Source: Allium sativum (taxonomy: Eukaryota > Streptophyta > Magnoliopsida > Asparagales > Amaryllidaceae). Taken from it: a DNA stretch of 64,000 bases. The DNA lies in assembly GCA_030737875.1 (NCBI GenBank), contig CM060922.1, positions 232,976,335 through 233,040,334 of the forward strand. The letters run 5' to 3'. Shown one piece after another: positions 37,201 through 50,409 of the stretch; position 1 is the stretch's first letter; each line of letters begins with the position of its first letter. The position numbers and the translations under genes were made by a program. Under the pieces are notes generated by a model that was not told the DNA's origin, ran no database searches, and worked only from the letters and a program-made list of their open reading frames with translations.

Positions 37201-39517
37201 AACGAGTTAACCAGTTAGGTTAAACCAGTTAGGTTAAACCAGTTGAGTTGACCAGTTAGAGTTAACCAGTTAGAGTCAACCAGTTGAGTTAACCAGTTAG
37301 AGTTGATCAGTTAGAGCTATCCAAGTAGAGTTGTCGAATATCACTTATCCGAAGTAGAGATATCGAATATAGTGTATTTGAGAGAAGAGTTATCGAATAT
37401 AGTTTATTCGAGTGGAGAAATCAAATGTTATTCATTTGAGAAGAGTTATCGAATATAGTTTATTCGAGTGGAGAAATCAAATGTGATTCATTTGAGAAGA
37501 GTTATCGAATATTATTTATTCGAAGAGTAGTTATCGAATATTGGTTATTCGAAGTTAGTTAATCCAAAGGAGTTATTCGAAGTTAAGTTAATCCGAAGGA
37601 GTTAATCGAAGAGTTAATCCGAAGGAGTTAGTCGAAGAGTTAATCCGAAGGAGTTAATCGAAGAGTTAATCCAACGGAGTTATTCGAAGTTAGTTAATCC
37701 AAAGGAGTTATTCGAAGTTAGTTAATTCAAAGGAGTTATTCGAAGTTAGTTAATCCGAAGGAGTTAGTCGAAGAGTTAATCCGAAGGAGTTATTCGAAGT
37801 TAGTTAATCCGAAGGAGTTAATCGAAGAGTTAATCCGAAGGAGTTAATCGAAGAGTTAATCCAAAGGAGTTATTCGAAGTTAGTTAATCCAAAGGAGTTA
37901 TTCGAAGTTAGTTAATCCAAAGGAGTTATTCGAAGTTAGTTAATCCGAAGGAGTTAGTCGAAGAGTTAATCCGAAGGAGTTATTCTAAATATATGAAAAT
38001 AAGCTATGGAAATGTTTTCCAATGATTAATAACATATATTTTCTAAATATATGAAATAAGGAAATATGAACATATGATGATTGATCGATCGAATTCCCAT
38101 TTGGAAATAAGATCGTTGTTTGTACACCGACATGTTTTCATTTGATAGTTAGATCACAGACTATCAAAGTTTTTACCATTTTAACGTTGTTAATATGGAG
38201 AGACCGGTTGGATTATTATCCAAAGAACCACTCTGTATCGGCATAAGCGTTGCGAGCAATATATGCCAAAGATAAATTGAAGACGGAGTAAAGTGCAAGG
38301 GCTGTTGTATAAGTCTTAGATAACAGTGACTAAGATGGATATACTGAATAGTGCCTTCGGTTTGTCCAGTCCCAGGACAACGTATATGGAAGAAGGTCTG
38401 ACAGAGTATATCCAATGGATCGCGTAAGTTGATCTGTTCAAACGTATTCACGTTTGGTGGCGGAGGAATTCGTTTCTCTTAGCTGTATACCCGTGTTATT
38501 TTTGAATAAGTCAGTTTGTGATTTGGCGGGTATGACGATGTGGCATTCAAAGTGAATGGTGATCAGATGTTCTGAAGATAGACGTAGCTTCTAGCCTCAC
38601 ACTAGGAAGTAACAAAAGTTGGGCTACGCAGCATGGCTAGTTGGGTCATTCCCAAGCAGGGTGTATTGTCACCGATCTAGGGAATATCCATATTTATACT
38701 TCTTTTTGATTCTGTATCTTCGAATGACGGTTGGATGGCCTACAACCGTGGTGGCAATATATTCGCGACACTCAAGCTAAATGAGTGAGCGGTCATGTGT
38801 GGCCGGGTTGCAAGACGTTCTTGTTGAACCCTGAGTGTATCACCTCTGGAGTACACTATTCAGAAGGTGCTCCCATACCTTGTCTGTTGGAATCCATTCT
38901 CCGATAAGCGCCCTGCGGTTTATGATTTTTTACTATGTATGTAGAACGTGAGATGCAAGCGTTTCTGCTAGATTGATACCTATTTGTACTTAGACATTAT
39001 TATAATATTACAATGATATTGCTTGTCAAAGTTGTTTAGATACTCATAAGGAAAAACCCGTTCCGTATTCACGGCGTGGTCTTATGAGATATCATATACC
39101 TGTTCAATTGTACTCATACCAGTCCCATGACTGACCCGGAGTTTACTTTGTTGTTTTCCCTAAACTCTTGGGTGCCTAAATTTGTACGGGCAGTCAAGTA
39201 GTCGGGATTTACAGATATACTTGGAGAGCTTGGAGCAGGAGGCTGCAAGATTTTATAGCTATAGTTATTTCCGCTGTGTTGTAAGTGTTGTACTCTGATA
39301 AGTGCTATTGTATATATATAACTGTTTACTTCAAAGTTATGTTATATATTATATGTTATTCGTTCCGCTGTGAGATTCGTGTTACTCTGATGATTCTGAT
39401 GTTCTTCTTCTTCTTCTATTCTATTAGTTCTATCTTTTCTTTCTCACCTTCTAAATTCTTTCACTAACATCGCGGAATTTTCGACTCTCGAGGAGTCGAA
39501 AATTTCCAGCCGTTACA
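34298..39517 (+). repeat. G2 right (3') LTR, 5220 bp
   Basis: Same content and order as the left LTR: TATA-like 35433-35439, probable intron 36267-36520, palindrome 36533-36554, minisatellite about 37560-37984. It lacks the segment matching about 30256-31421 of the left LTR. The junction (37984-37998) contains CTAAATATATG, which is also found about 60 bases downstream (38043-38053), as filler. Ends CAGCCGTTACA, then AATAC. Confidence 0.93.
36267..36520 (+). other. Probable intron inside G2 right LTR
   Basis: Same donor, branch motif and acceptor as 28550-28803, also 254 bp. Confidence 0.42.
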
Positions 39518-39522
39518 AATAC
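39518..39522. other. Target-site duplication of G2, right copy (AATAC)
   Basis: Pairs with 26576-26580. Confidence 0.92.
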
Positions 39523-40352
39523 CATCATGTTTTCCAGTCTTTATAATCAGTAGAACTTACAATAAAAAAGATCAGATTAAAAATTCCCAACAATGAAAAA
39601 TTCAGAGTCAAAGTTGAGTATCTTATTCATTCTTCAGAAGTGAGCAGTGAAATCTTTATAAGTCACAACAAATTCGCCAAAGCTTTTGAAAAAAAACTTG
39701 GTTGAGTGCCTCTTTTATCCTGTAACTATGTAAAGATGACTTCTCTTTTCCTTTAGATTGCCATCGTCAACCACACCGTACCTAATGTTACATTGGTCAT
39801 TTTCAGGAAACGAATTGATTATTCCTTTTATTTTTATTTCGACCCAAATTTTTAATAATGCTCGTTTACCGTAGCGAAATTTACCGTAGCGAAATTTGAC
39901 AATCCAGCTATAATAGATTCCTTAAAATATTACTATGTAGTGGACTTTACATATATCATATATTTTATTAATGCAGAAACTAATATAAATACAATATCAA
40001 CATTCATATAAATATACATATCAGTAATGTTATATGTAGTCTTTACACACTGAAATGAATACTTTAAAAGAACAAACTTAACATTTTAAATACTCGAACT
40101 TTGGTTTTGTAAATGCTTTCAATATTGAAATTGCCTAAAAGATATAGTAGTTGTAAACAAAAGCCTATAGATATGTTCATAGCTCTTAATATTTTTAAAT
40201 ACATTATCCTCATAACCACTAAATTAAAAATATTAGAAATTGAGGTTTACTTCTTTCACAACTCACAGTAAACATTATAAGGCCTCTAATGGAGGAAGGT
40301 CAGGTTCCAGTGATCATTGATTTCTACCACATAGCTAGACCGTATTCTTTCT
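39518..40352. repeat. Duplicated host segment, copy B, right part
   Basis: Continues copy B after G2 and ends CTTTCT at the point where copy A meets copy B. Its exon-like frame (stop at 39634-39636, minus strand) has the same in-frame TAA as copy A. Confidence 0.75.
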
Positions 40353-41295
40353 AATGCTGACGAATACCTATACTATTTTATAATAACATTTTATATTGTA
40401 ATATGCACTCACCTACAAAATCGGTAGGGTACCAGGATGAGCAAGTGCGGGAAAGAGATTGGAAAAGAGTAATGGAGAAAGGCGGAGAATGACCAAGCTT
40501 CCCCCAAACAATAGCTGTGGCATTGATGACAACATGTGAAAGTTACATATAAGGTTGAATGCTTTATGTGTGAAAGACGTATTGTAAATATGGTGCTTTT
40601 TTCATACTGTTCTGTATGACTGAAGCTTTAAGTTAAAAATTGGAAAAAGATGACAATTTGAAGATCGAAGGGCATTAAGTTAGGGGAATCCTACAAGTAA
40701 GTTTATAGTTTGCTCGAATTTCTTTCCACTTGGTTGTCTAATAGTAAAGATGGAGGCTCCTTTGTGGCTGAAGAAGATGATGATAAACGTCAAGGAATCT
40801 AAAAGGAATCCTTGAGATTGGTATATTGGTGTTTAGAAACTATTGTCAAATTTCTACATTATTGTCCTTTAGTTATTATTTTAATGGAGGCATCACTTAA
40901 CTTTGTAAAATTGAATGTAATTTAAATTATGCACGGATTATACAACAGAAAATAGCTTTAAAGCATTACGCAATGATTAGATTGCAACATTGTTTCATAC
41001 TGTCATTTGATCTTGGTTTATGTTTACGATATTTGACGTTGTCCATGATTTTTTTTTTGTAAAGAAACCTGAATGGGAAATAAATAACGAAAGAGAAACT
41101 GAAGTGAAGGTCAAACACCATAATAAGGAGACAAAGATGGTAAATGGTACTCTATTGAACTTTGAAATCAATGACACGCAGTACATATTTATTTCGATTG
41201 GTTTGAACTTAACCAAGGAAAAAATGCTTCTTTTACTGAGGATAACCTTTATTTTGTAGTCCCCAGTCCTTCCTTGTCAACTGTTGTTGTTACTG

Positions 41296-41523
41296 CTAGG
41301 CCTGGCCAATATTATCCCATTGCTTAGGCGTGGCTCCCGGATTAATAGCACTAGGCATACCTCGTGCAGCATACGACAACATACTGATGTTAAAGGATGA
41401 TGTTAGTTGTTCATTCAAAACCAGTGTTCGCATCAATTGATCAATTGGAGGTAACCGACTGTTTTTTGTATAGTCATTAAAAATAGACATGCTCCTATCA
41501 ATATTCATATAGACATGCTGCAA
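41296..41523 (-). pseudogene. Exon-like fragment, unrecognised
   Basis: An open stretch of 75 residues with protein-like composition (SRLPPIDQLMRTLVLNEQ, then SMLSYAARGMPSAINPG) ending in a stop. A TTGCAG acceptor-like motif lies at its upstream edge, so it could be the final exon of a plant gene. It looks like the low-complexity tail of a regulatory protein, but I could not identify a family. No other exon could be linked with confidence. Confidence 0.25.
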
Positions 41524-43530
41524 GCTTATGTAGGAATTTGGCAGTGCGTCGTTTCATGGATGTAACAAACTTTTTATGCAATAACTACAAATTATAAAGT
41601 ATATTAATTAAATTGTTTTATACAGCAAAAAAAGGCAAAATAAACTCAGGGTTCACATCATGAAGCCCTAATACTTGATATCGCCAATAGTATTCAAAAA
41701 AATTGGTTGAATTTTTATCATATACTGCCAGCTTAGTATATAAACAGACATAATTATATTTTCAACAAAATGATTGCATCATTTATGCACGTAACAAACA
41801 ATACAGCAAAACTGCAAGATTAAGTTTGGTAAAGATTTAATACATAATTTTTTTGCTTTTCGCAAATGAGTTGCAACTAATTAATATAAATATTAACAGA
41901 AATACAATAACTTCCATTGAATTTGAATTTTCACTTATATTGTCACATTAGGTGCGCTCCATTCAGTAAACTTTATCATCTTGGGTTTAGAATCGATCAA
42001 AAAATGTGAAATTTCACTGGATATCAAATCAAACGCCAATGATGAAGTTACTTTGCTTTATTAATTGTTGCCCTATCATGTCAATAAAGATATGTACACC
42101 AATAAGAATCATAGAGTAAAATATATTCGCAATATTGATGGAGTTCAAATTCTTTTTCTGCCTAAAAATCCAACTATCATTTGTGTACTCTACAATTGCA
42201 ATTATAAAAAATATTTGTAATTTAATTTTTTATATGTAACAATGCCTAACAGTTTATACACGAACGTAACACAGTTTAGGCTTAGGTTAACAATGTAGCT
42301 GTAATAAAATTATATTTTTGTATATAAAAATATCAAGCACATGCGCAAACGCCCATGTATGCATGAATCTTCTATTCAATACCAAAATCTTTTATCATCA
42401 TTATCTTCTTTGTATATTGCATTATTCTGAAACTTTTAACCAGCGAGACTGTATGTAAGATTAACAGTTCGACCAAAGAGACTTGAACATATGATTCCCT
42501 TTAAATATTACAAGTTATAATCAAAGACATATTGCAAGACTTACCCATCTCATGGATACAGGCTTCACCCCAAACATGCCTAGGTTGCTGGATCCTACTA
42601 GCTAGATCTCATTCATAAACTGTAGCTGAGGATGAATTGTTTGAGTGATGCATCCTAGAATTCGATCTGAAAAGAATTGGCGACATAATATTTGATAGAA
42701 TGGAATACGCGGTTTCAGGCTTAAGGTGTAGCAATTTAAGGATACAGAGATCAGAATGTGAATCGCCATTTGCTTGGCAGTTTCTCTCCCCATGGGAGAG
42801 AAAACATATATTCAAATGTAGAACTTTTTAATTTGGAAATATTTGAAGTCGTTACAAAATAATCATGGCATAAAATGACAAAAACAATCAAAGAAATCAT
42901 TTCCAGTATTGATAAAGGTTAAACAACGCAAATGACTTTTCTTGGTCAGCCAGGACTCAAGGTATCAATGATAAATGGTCAAAATAAGCCAAATGCTTGT
43001 TAGTCTGTAACGACAAAAAGTTTGATATTAATACTTTGTATGTGCAATGTCCAGTTGCATTGCATTACATTTTTTCCAGATTTCAACTATTTACAAACAA
43101 CTTAAAATTAGTCGAATAGTACGCTAACTACTGAAAACAATTATTTGCCGGCCTGATATGCAATGAACAAAATGCAACCAATTTTTCCTGGTGTGAAACC
43201 ATCACAGTAAAATAGGAGTTTCCACCCCCGATCCCCAGTTTTTGACATTATTACTTGAACTTTGGAAACATGTATCCTCAGAATTGACAGGGTTTATAAT
43301 AAATTATCTTATCGTAAAATCATAATTATAATCATCCAAATCTCAGTAAGTTTGATCAAATTTTGAACTTCTGTAATTGGGTTAACTGAGAATTTTTTGA
43401 ACCTGATAAGTTTAGAAAACATAATTTGAATTCAAAATGAAAAGGTAAACTTAAATTAAGGTGATCTTGTATGGGTTCTCTGCTTCTGTTTATGTTAACG
43501 CAATTTTTTAGATTAACATTAAAAGTTCAA

Positions 43531-43860
43531 AACCCTAATAAATTGAAGGAAAACTTTTTTTGAGAAGGGACAAAAAAGGGAAACCTGAAGTAAACAGCAT
43601 CTTTGCCAAAGCAATCTCAGCAATGTGCGGCTAACAGGATCGTTGTTTGTGTTGTTATAATTAGGATTACAACAAAAAACTATTTTATCGCCAGCCCTAA
43701 TAAATTGAAGGAAAACTTTTTTTGAGAAAGAACAAAAAAGGGAAACCTGAAGTAAACAGCATCTTCGTCAAAGCAATCTCAGCAATATGATGTTTACAGG
43801 ACCTTTGTTAGTGTTGTTATGATTAGGGTTACAACAGAAAACTATTTTATCGCTTTTGCT
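43531..43860. repeat. Tandem duplication, about 165 bp
   Basis: CCCTAATAAATTGAAGGAAA begins at about 43533 and again at 43696. Both copies run through AACAGCATCTT and end at ACTATTTTATCGC, with roughly ten per cent differences. Confidence 0.8.
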
Positions 43861-44992
43861 TATTAAGCCTAATTCAGGTAGATAGGAGATTTGAGTCGTG
43901 GAAGAATCCCAATGATTTCAAAGCGACGGAAGTAGAAAGTTCAACTGTTTCGTTGATGAAAAGGAGATTTATTTTAGGAAGAGTAGATTCAGAGAGATGC
44001 GAAGAACCATTGAAAAAAGTTTTTATTTTCCAAAAGAAAAGGGGAAGTTGCCAAAAACTATTTCGTCATCATCATCACCACCACCATCTACAAAATAAGA
44101 CTTAAAACAGAAATTGACAATCCACTAAATTATATCAGACTATTACAAAATCAAAATTTGTTTAATCCATAAATTGAAAATCCACTAAGATCCATGCAAT
44201 ATCACCAAGCATCATGTACTTCTATCTGAAATTACCTTAATTGAAATTTGTTTCCAGAATAATAATAAAATACTGAGCATTTCAAATTTAGCTAAAGATA
44301 ATATATGCATGTGTGTACTGCTTATATTCAGTTTTTGCACAGCAGGGGATACAAAAGCACCAATTCATCGTAACTATAAATAATAGGTAGATTAATATTT
44401 TCATTTAATCCATACCTTTTTAGCAACATCAGAATTAAGTCAGTCTACTGAGTACATTCCCCTGTCTAAACTACCATAACATATCCCATGGTCAGCCTGA
44501 GAATGTAGCAATAAGGAGATGGTTACCTTTATATACCATTCACATGATTTCAGTTGAAGAAGTATATAATAATAGAATCATTAGATAAAGTGAGATTTAA
44601 GTATAATGACATGGATTATATCAGTATAAGAAATCAGAGATATCTTGTCCAGAATTTTTTTAAGTTAATAGTATGGTTGTATGAAGACATAAATAGTGTG
44701 GGATACAACATATTCATGCCATACATTTCTCCATCCATTTCTTTTTACAACGGTATGTGTAATATTAATGCTCTTGTACCAGTTAAGTATATTTTATTTA
44801 CAGTAAAACCATTTTATTTAGAATTAATATTGATACTGATTAATCCTCATACTGATACATGTGCAAGCCTTAGAAAATAATTATGAAACATATTGAATAA
44901 GATAGTGCACAATGTGGATGATTGCTCTGCCCAATGCAAGCGATGTTGTAAATATTTCATTTTGAAGAGTTACACCTCCAAATCCTCATAAC

Positions 44993-44997
44993 AGTAT
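44993..44997. other. Target-site duplication of G3, left copy (AGTAT)
   Basis: AGTAT directly before TGTAACGACCCGG. The right copy is at 58581-58585. Confidence 0.92.
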
Positions 44998-46989
44998 TGT
45001 AACGACCCGGATTTCGAGCGACTTTGGTTATCGACATAAGCTCGATGTCGATAACCAAAAAACCGAAAAATCCTGGTAATTAGTGAAAGAATTTAGAGGG
45101 TGAGGAAAGATAAGATAGAAACTTAGAATAGAAGAAGAGGAACACAACATCAGAGTAACACGAATCTCACAGTGGAACGAATAAATATATTTCATAACAT
45201 AACTTTCAAATACAAATATGCACTTGAAAATACATATCATTATCAAAGTACAACACTTATCCTGAAGCCTCTTGCTCCAAGCTCTTCAAGTGTATTTGTA
45301 AAATCCCGACTACTTGACTGCCCGTACAAATTTAGGCACCCAAGAGTTTAGGGAAAACAACAAAATAAACTCCGGGTCAGTCATGGGACTGGTGTGAGTA
45401 AAACAGTTTAAAATAGTTCAAGCAGGTAATCGACATCTTATAAGACCACGCCGTATAACGGAACGGGTTTTTCCCTTATGAGAATCCAAAATATCTTTAT
45501 ATCAAAAACCTTTTGATATTATAATAATGTCTATCAACCACAGTATATATAATCATCTAGCAGAAACGCTTTCATCTCACGTCCTACATATATAGTATAC
45601 AATCAAAACTGCAAGCACGTATTGGGTAATGGATTTCCAACTATGACAAGGTATGGAACCACCTTTCGCTTGTGTACCTCTAGAGAGGAATACACTGGGT
45701 TCAACAAGAACATCTTGCAACCCTGCCACACATGACCGACCACTCATTTCGCTTGAGTGTATCGAATGTATATCACCAACGGTTGGGATCAGCAACCGTT
45801 TCCCGAATGGGACAGCATCAACAATAGATTTTTAGAAGTAAATGAAACTCTAGATCAGGTGATTATACACCGTACTTCGGTGCGACCGACTTAGCCATGC
45901 TGCCTGCCCGATTTCTGTCATTTACCGGTTGTGAGGCTAGAAGCTACGCTTTATCATCACCTCAGATTCACTTTGAATGCCACATCATCAAATCCATCCA
46001 ATCACCGATTTACGTCCTCAACAATACATTATGTGTTAGCTAAAAGAAGTTTCCTTCTCCGCTTCCACTCTTGGTACGGTTGGAGAAATCAATATACGTG
46101 ATCGTCTGGAAATACTCTATCAGACATCCGTCCATACAAGTCATCCAGGAACAGGATGAACCGAAGGCACTATTCTGTAAACAGGATAGCCCTTGCATAA
46201 CTCCGTCTTCAATTTCCTTTGGCATATACGATTCGCAACGCTTATGCCAATACAGAGTGGTTCTTTGGATAATAATCCAACTGGTCTCTCCATATTAACA
46301 ACGTTAAAATGGTCGAAACTTCGATAGTCTGTGATTTAACTATCGAAGAAAGACAGGTGTGCAACCAACGATATCATTTCCAAATGGAAATTATATCGAT
46401 CAAACATCATTTAACAATCATCTCCTTAGTTCATTAATTTACTTATCTCCTGTTTCCCTATATTGAATATTTCTTATTTTCTAAATTTGGAAAATATACG
46501 TTATTAACAATGGAAAACATTTCCATTTCTTGTTTTCTTTATTAGAAAACATTTCTGGTTTCTTATTTGGAAAATATTTCCAAAGCTTCTTCATTGGACT
46601 TAGACAGATATTTAAACATACCATCGCGATGCCAACTCAAACCATTTCCTTTACTGCCGAACCTTAACTATTCCCTAGTTAAAACGAAGCCAATCAAGTT
46701 GGGGTTGAACTACCTCTCAGACCTTAACTGAACAACATTTCTAACTTTGAAATAGGCAAAGTTCACTTTATAACTCCTTTTACTAACTTCCTTACTTAAC
46801 CCTCCTTCGAATAGCTATATTCGATTGACTCCTTTCACTTAACTCTATTCGATTAACCCTTATCAATTAACTCTATTGGACTAACACTATTGGATTAACT
46901 CTATTTGACTAACGCTATTGATTTACTCATTTCACTTAACTCCTTTCGAATAAACTATATTCGATAACTCCTTTTACTTTCTTCGAATA

Positions 46990-47530
46990 AACTATATTCG
47001 ATTAACTCATTTGCTTCTACTCTAATCGATTAAACTAACATCGATTAGCTCTTTTTACTTTATTCTCTAATCGATTAACTAAAATCGATTAACGCTTTTT
47101 AACTTTATCTCTAATCGATTAAACTAACATCGATTAGCTCTTTTTCTTTAAATCTAATTGATTAAACTAACATCGATTAGCTCTTTTTACTTTAATCTCT
47201 AATCGATTAACTAACATCGATTAACTCAATTGCTTTAACTCTAATCGATTAAACTAACATCGATTAGCTCTTTTTACTTTATTCTCTAATCGATTAACTA
47301 ACATCGATTAACTCAATTGCTTTAACTCTAATCGATTAAACTAACATCGATTAGCTCTTTTTACTTTATTCTCTAATCGATTAACTAACATCGATTAACT
47401 CTTTTGCTTTAACTCTAATCGATTAAACTAACATCGATTAGCTCTTTTTACTTTATTCTCTAATCGATTAACTAACATCGATTAACTCTATTGCTTTAAC
47501 TCTAATCGATTAAACTAACATCGATTAACT
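46990..47530. repeat. 87-bp minisatellite with ATCGAT cores, G3 left LTR
   Basis: Repeats of TAATCGATTAAACTAACATC and variants. TGCTTTAACT recurs at about 47232, 47319, 47406 and 47493, an exact 87-bp period, with AATCGATT palindromes throughout. Confidence 0.85.
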
Positions 47531-47865
47531 CCTTTTCGAATAAACTATTCATTTATAAAGATTTACTTTTAGTAACGGTTCTTCACTTTACAAATGATTT
47601 CCTTTTATTCTAACTTATCCTTTGATTTTATAAATATTTCTTTTATAAAAATTCTTTTCCTTTTCTATATAAAATCCATCGATTTTATATAAATAATTCA
47701 TTTTCAAAATACACTTTGAAAATATTCCTTTATCAACATTAGGTATGTTATGGTATTCAACATATCAAATCACGATGATCAAAATCGTCCAAACGCATAA
47801 AATCGACAACAGATTATATATCACATCATATATTACAATGTATGAATCATAGTAAAATAAATGTT

Positions 47866-47887
47866 GAGGAATCCAGCTGGATTCCTC
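47866..47887. repeat. Perfect 22-bp palindrome, G3 left LTR
   Basis: GAGGAATCCAG followed by its exact reverse complement. It is the best-preserved version of the palindrome in G2. Confidence 0.75.
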
Positions 47888-47899
47888 CAACCTGTTTTC

Positions 47900-48107
47900 C
47901 TGCACCACAGATGTTAAATAATATAATATAACATCACTTTCAGTTCCATATGATATATTCTGTTAAACAGAATCGATATAGAAAATTCAACTAACTGACT
48001 AGCAGTTCAATCAAACAGTCAACACAAAGTCAATCAGACAATATCTAACAGTTCTAAAAATACAACATGAAATTATAAACTGTTCAGAGTTAGTGAGATT
48101 TACTCAC
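47900..48107 (-). other. Probable intron, G3 left LTR
   Basis: Sense donor GTGAGT after CCAAA and acceptor CATCTGTGGTGCAG, 208 bp and AT-rich. Matches the G2 interval at both ends. Confidence 0.42.
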
Positions 48108-50102
48108 TTTGGAAGTTCATCGTTAAAGAACGATAAACTGTTATTTGATTTGAATCAAACAATTAAATCCGCCGTAAATTCAATCGAGCACCGATCCATT
48201 CCCAGTCAGTTCCATTGTGTTGCTTCCGTCCATACGATCCGGTCGGATCTGACTGTTCGAAATTCTAAAAACGGACGGATAAGTTATTAACATTTTAGTC
48301 TAATACATTATTTAGATTTAAATTTAGGACTTAATATAATTAATTAAAAGGCCTCACCCACTTTTGATTATTCGGCCCATTAAGGAAAACCAACCCAGCC
48401 TCATACTAAAAACCAGACCCCAAGTCCTTCTTGGCCCATTCTTCCTTCTACAAAGCCCGCTCCACTACTTTACTTCTTTCTCGAAACGTGGAACTCACTC
48501 CTCCAGCAACTCCTCTTTCCGCCATTTGCCAACTTCGACGACATCTAGTGCCTTCCTTCCTCAACTAAAACGCATGCAACCACCACCCTATCGCTCCGCT
48601 ACTATTGGTACATCGCCATGCATTCACACCTTAACCATTTCCTTTCCTTTCTCCTACAGTGCACGTTTTAAACACTCCTGCCACTATATTACTTCTCAAC
48701 TCAAACTCATTTCCAGTCCAATGCTCTCCCCTCACGCACTCCTCTTCATTCATGAATCCGAAAATATTAAATACTGTCAAACTCCTCAGTTTCAAATGCT
48801 GCTTACGCTTTACTACTCACGCATGCCCCTCCATGCTCTTCATTTCTAAAAACACTTCACCGTGCTCGCCTCCAACAACCAGTCACTGCACCCTGCAACC
48901 ATTGTCGGAGGTCCATCCAGTGGCACTGACAGAAACTCCTCCCCCTGCTCAACCCCCGCCTTGAATCCCGTACATCCAGTCCATCTCCAGTTCGCCCCAA
49001 ATCGACAATACACCGAACCCTAGGTTCACGGCTTCAACTTATAACGGAAACGACCTGTTCGAACCCATCAACGCGGATATCAAAATGTAGAGAATGGCTT
49101 CAGGATCTCATGAAAATCCCTCTTGTGATTTAAAGCTTTTTATTTCGATTGTTTTGAATATTTTCTTGTAGAATGTGGCGGCTCAAAAAGCTTCAGCCGA
49201 TGGAAAATTTATTAGGTCATAAGGGTATGAAGATGTATATTTATAGGCAACCCGGTTTAGATATTTTAAAGGACGGATTTCTTTTGTTTCCCAGAACGAA
49301 GTTTTGCCCTACTCGTTACACCAAATTCATTGTATTAAGAACTGACATGGACATAAATAAAAACACTGTTCTATTCATCAATGTGCCACGGTCCCAAGAA
49401 TGTAATAATACCGGTAGATTGACCCATATTTTGAAACTTCAAAATGTTGATTACAGGGTGCGAAATACTTCAAATAAAAAGTCGCTTATTAAATTAATTA
49501 AAAATTATAGTAAAATTCTAAAATTAAATTATCACTATGTCCCAAAAGAACCTTTTCAAAATTCAAACCTGATATCAAATTATTTTGAAATAACCGTTAT
49601 GGCCGATAACCGATTCTATAGCGACTATTCTGAAATTTGATTTGGACATATCTCAAAATCTACCCGACGAAATCCTGATTTTCCTCTTCCACTAGAAAGA
49701 TATACTCTACCAGCTCCACTCGTTTCTTGTTTCACAGAAATCCGGCATAAAATGAATCCTGTACCTTCAGTTAAAGTTCGAATCGCCAATTTACGAACTA
49801 CAGCGCCATTTCGAGCTCGATTATAATTATAATATAATTATACGTTCAAACTGTCGTTCAAATAATATATTCATTATTCTAATTCAATTCTAACCTGAAT
49901 TAAATATCACAGATGATCCAGTTCACACCATATCGCCATTTCAGCCAATTCTGATTATTTCAGAATTAAATATATTATTTAATTTATTATTTTAATTAAA
50001 TATTCACCATTATTTTATTCTACGACCAATAAACCCTTTTAATCACGTTTTAAATTATTAAATAGATTAATTATAATACCTCTGCCAATGCGGGTCATTA
50101 CA

Positions 50103-50125
50103 ATCTTCCCCACTTAAAATAATTT
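50103..50125 (-). other. Polypurine tract, G3
   Basis: Sense TTTTAAGTGGGGAAGAT directly before TGTAATGACCCG. Confidence 0.85.
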
Positions 50126-50397
50126 CGTCCTCGAAATTGCTAAAAGGTAGAGGACGACCCTATCGACTGGTTAGAACATATTTCTTCACTTCTTAACTTC
50201 AGTTTTAACTGAACCAATTTTAATTTCAATTAAATTATTAATTAATTCTTATTATCGAAAATTTTCAAAAAAAACCTGAAAATTTTCTAACGCCTTAACC
50301 CTTCGAAAAATTTCGCCAGCACCTCCTGTGTACTGGTCAATACGTCAAACCACCACTCGCCTCTTTGGGCCATTTCCAACCCAAAAGGAAATCAAAC

Positions 50398-50409
50398 AGC
50401 CAAGCGGCT
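50398..50409 (-). other. Conserved 3' hairpin, G3 copy 1 (G2 type)
   Basis: Sense AGCC-GCTT-GGCT within CGAATTGGTAAGCCGC, as in G2. Confidence 0.6.

Larger units (their letters stand above)
40353..44997. other. Host DNA between copies B and C, no intact gene
   Basis: AT-rich DNA with no LTR features. It holds a weak exon-like minus-strand frame (41296-41523), a tandem duplication of about 165 bp (43531-43860), and a CACCACCACC/TCATCATC stretch near 44065-44090. An AT-rich plus-strand frame at 44554-44880 has a TTG start and no recognisable features. With 58586-59300 it forms one continuous region interrupted by G3. Confidence 0.6.
44998..50102 (-). repeat. G3 3' LTR, 5105 bp (left on the plus strand)
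   Basis: On the plus strand it begins TGTAACGACCCGG and ends GCGGGTCATTACA. In sense: U3, a TATA-like TTATAA (49039-49044), a GC-richer leader (48360-49080), a probable intron (47900-48107), a palindrome (47866-47887), an 87-bp minisatellite (about 46990-47530), then a U5-side region (45245-46350) colinear with G2. The plus-strand open frames at 48364-48849 and 49173-49640 are antisense to the element. Confidence 0.93.

Noticed and set aside
44554..44880. 108-codon frame in host DNA
   Set aside because: TTG start, AT-driven composition, no recognisable motif, no supporting copy.
48364..48849. 161-codon frame, with counterpart 56841-57293
   Set aside because: Antisense to the G3 leader, Ser/Pro-rich from base composition, and truncated in the second LTR.
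49173..49640. 155-codon frame in G3 LTR
   Set aside because: Antisense to the element; frameshifted in the other LTR (57650-58066), with no domain.
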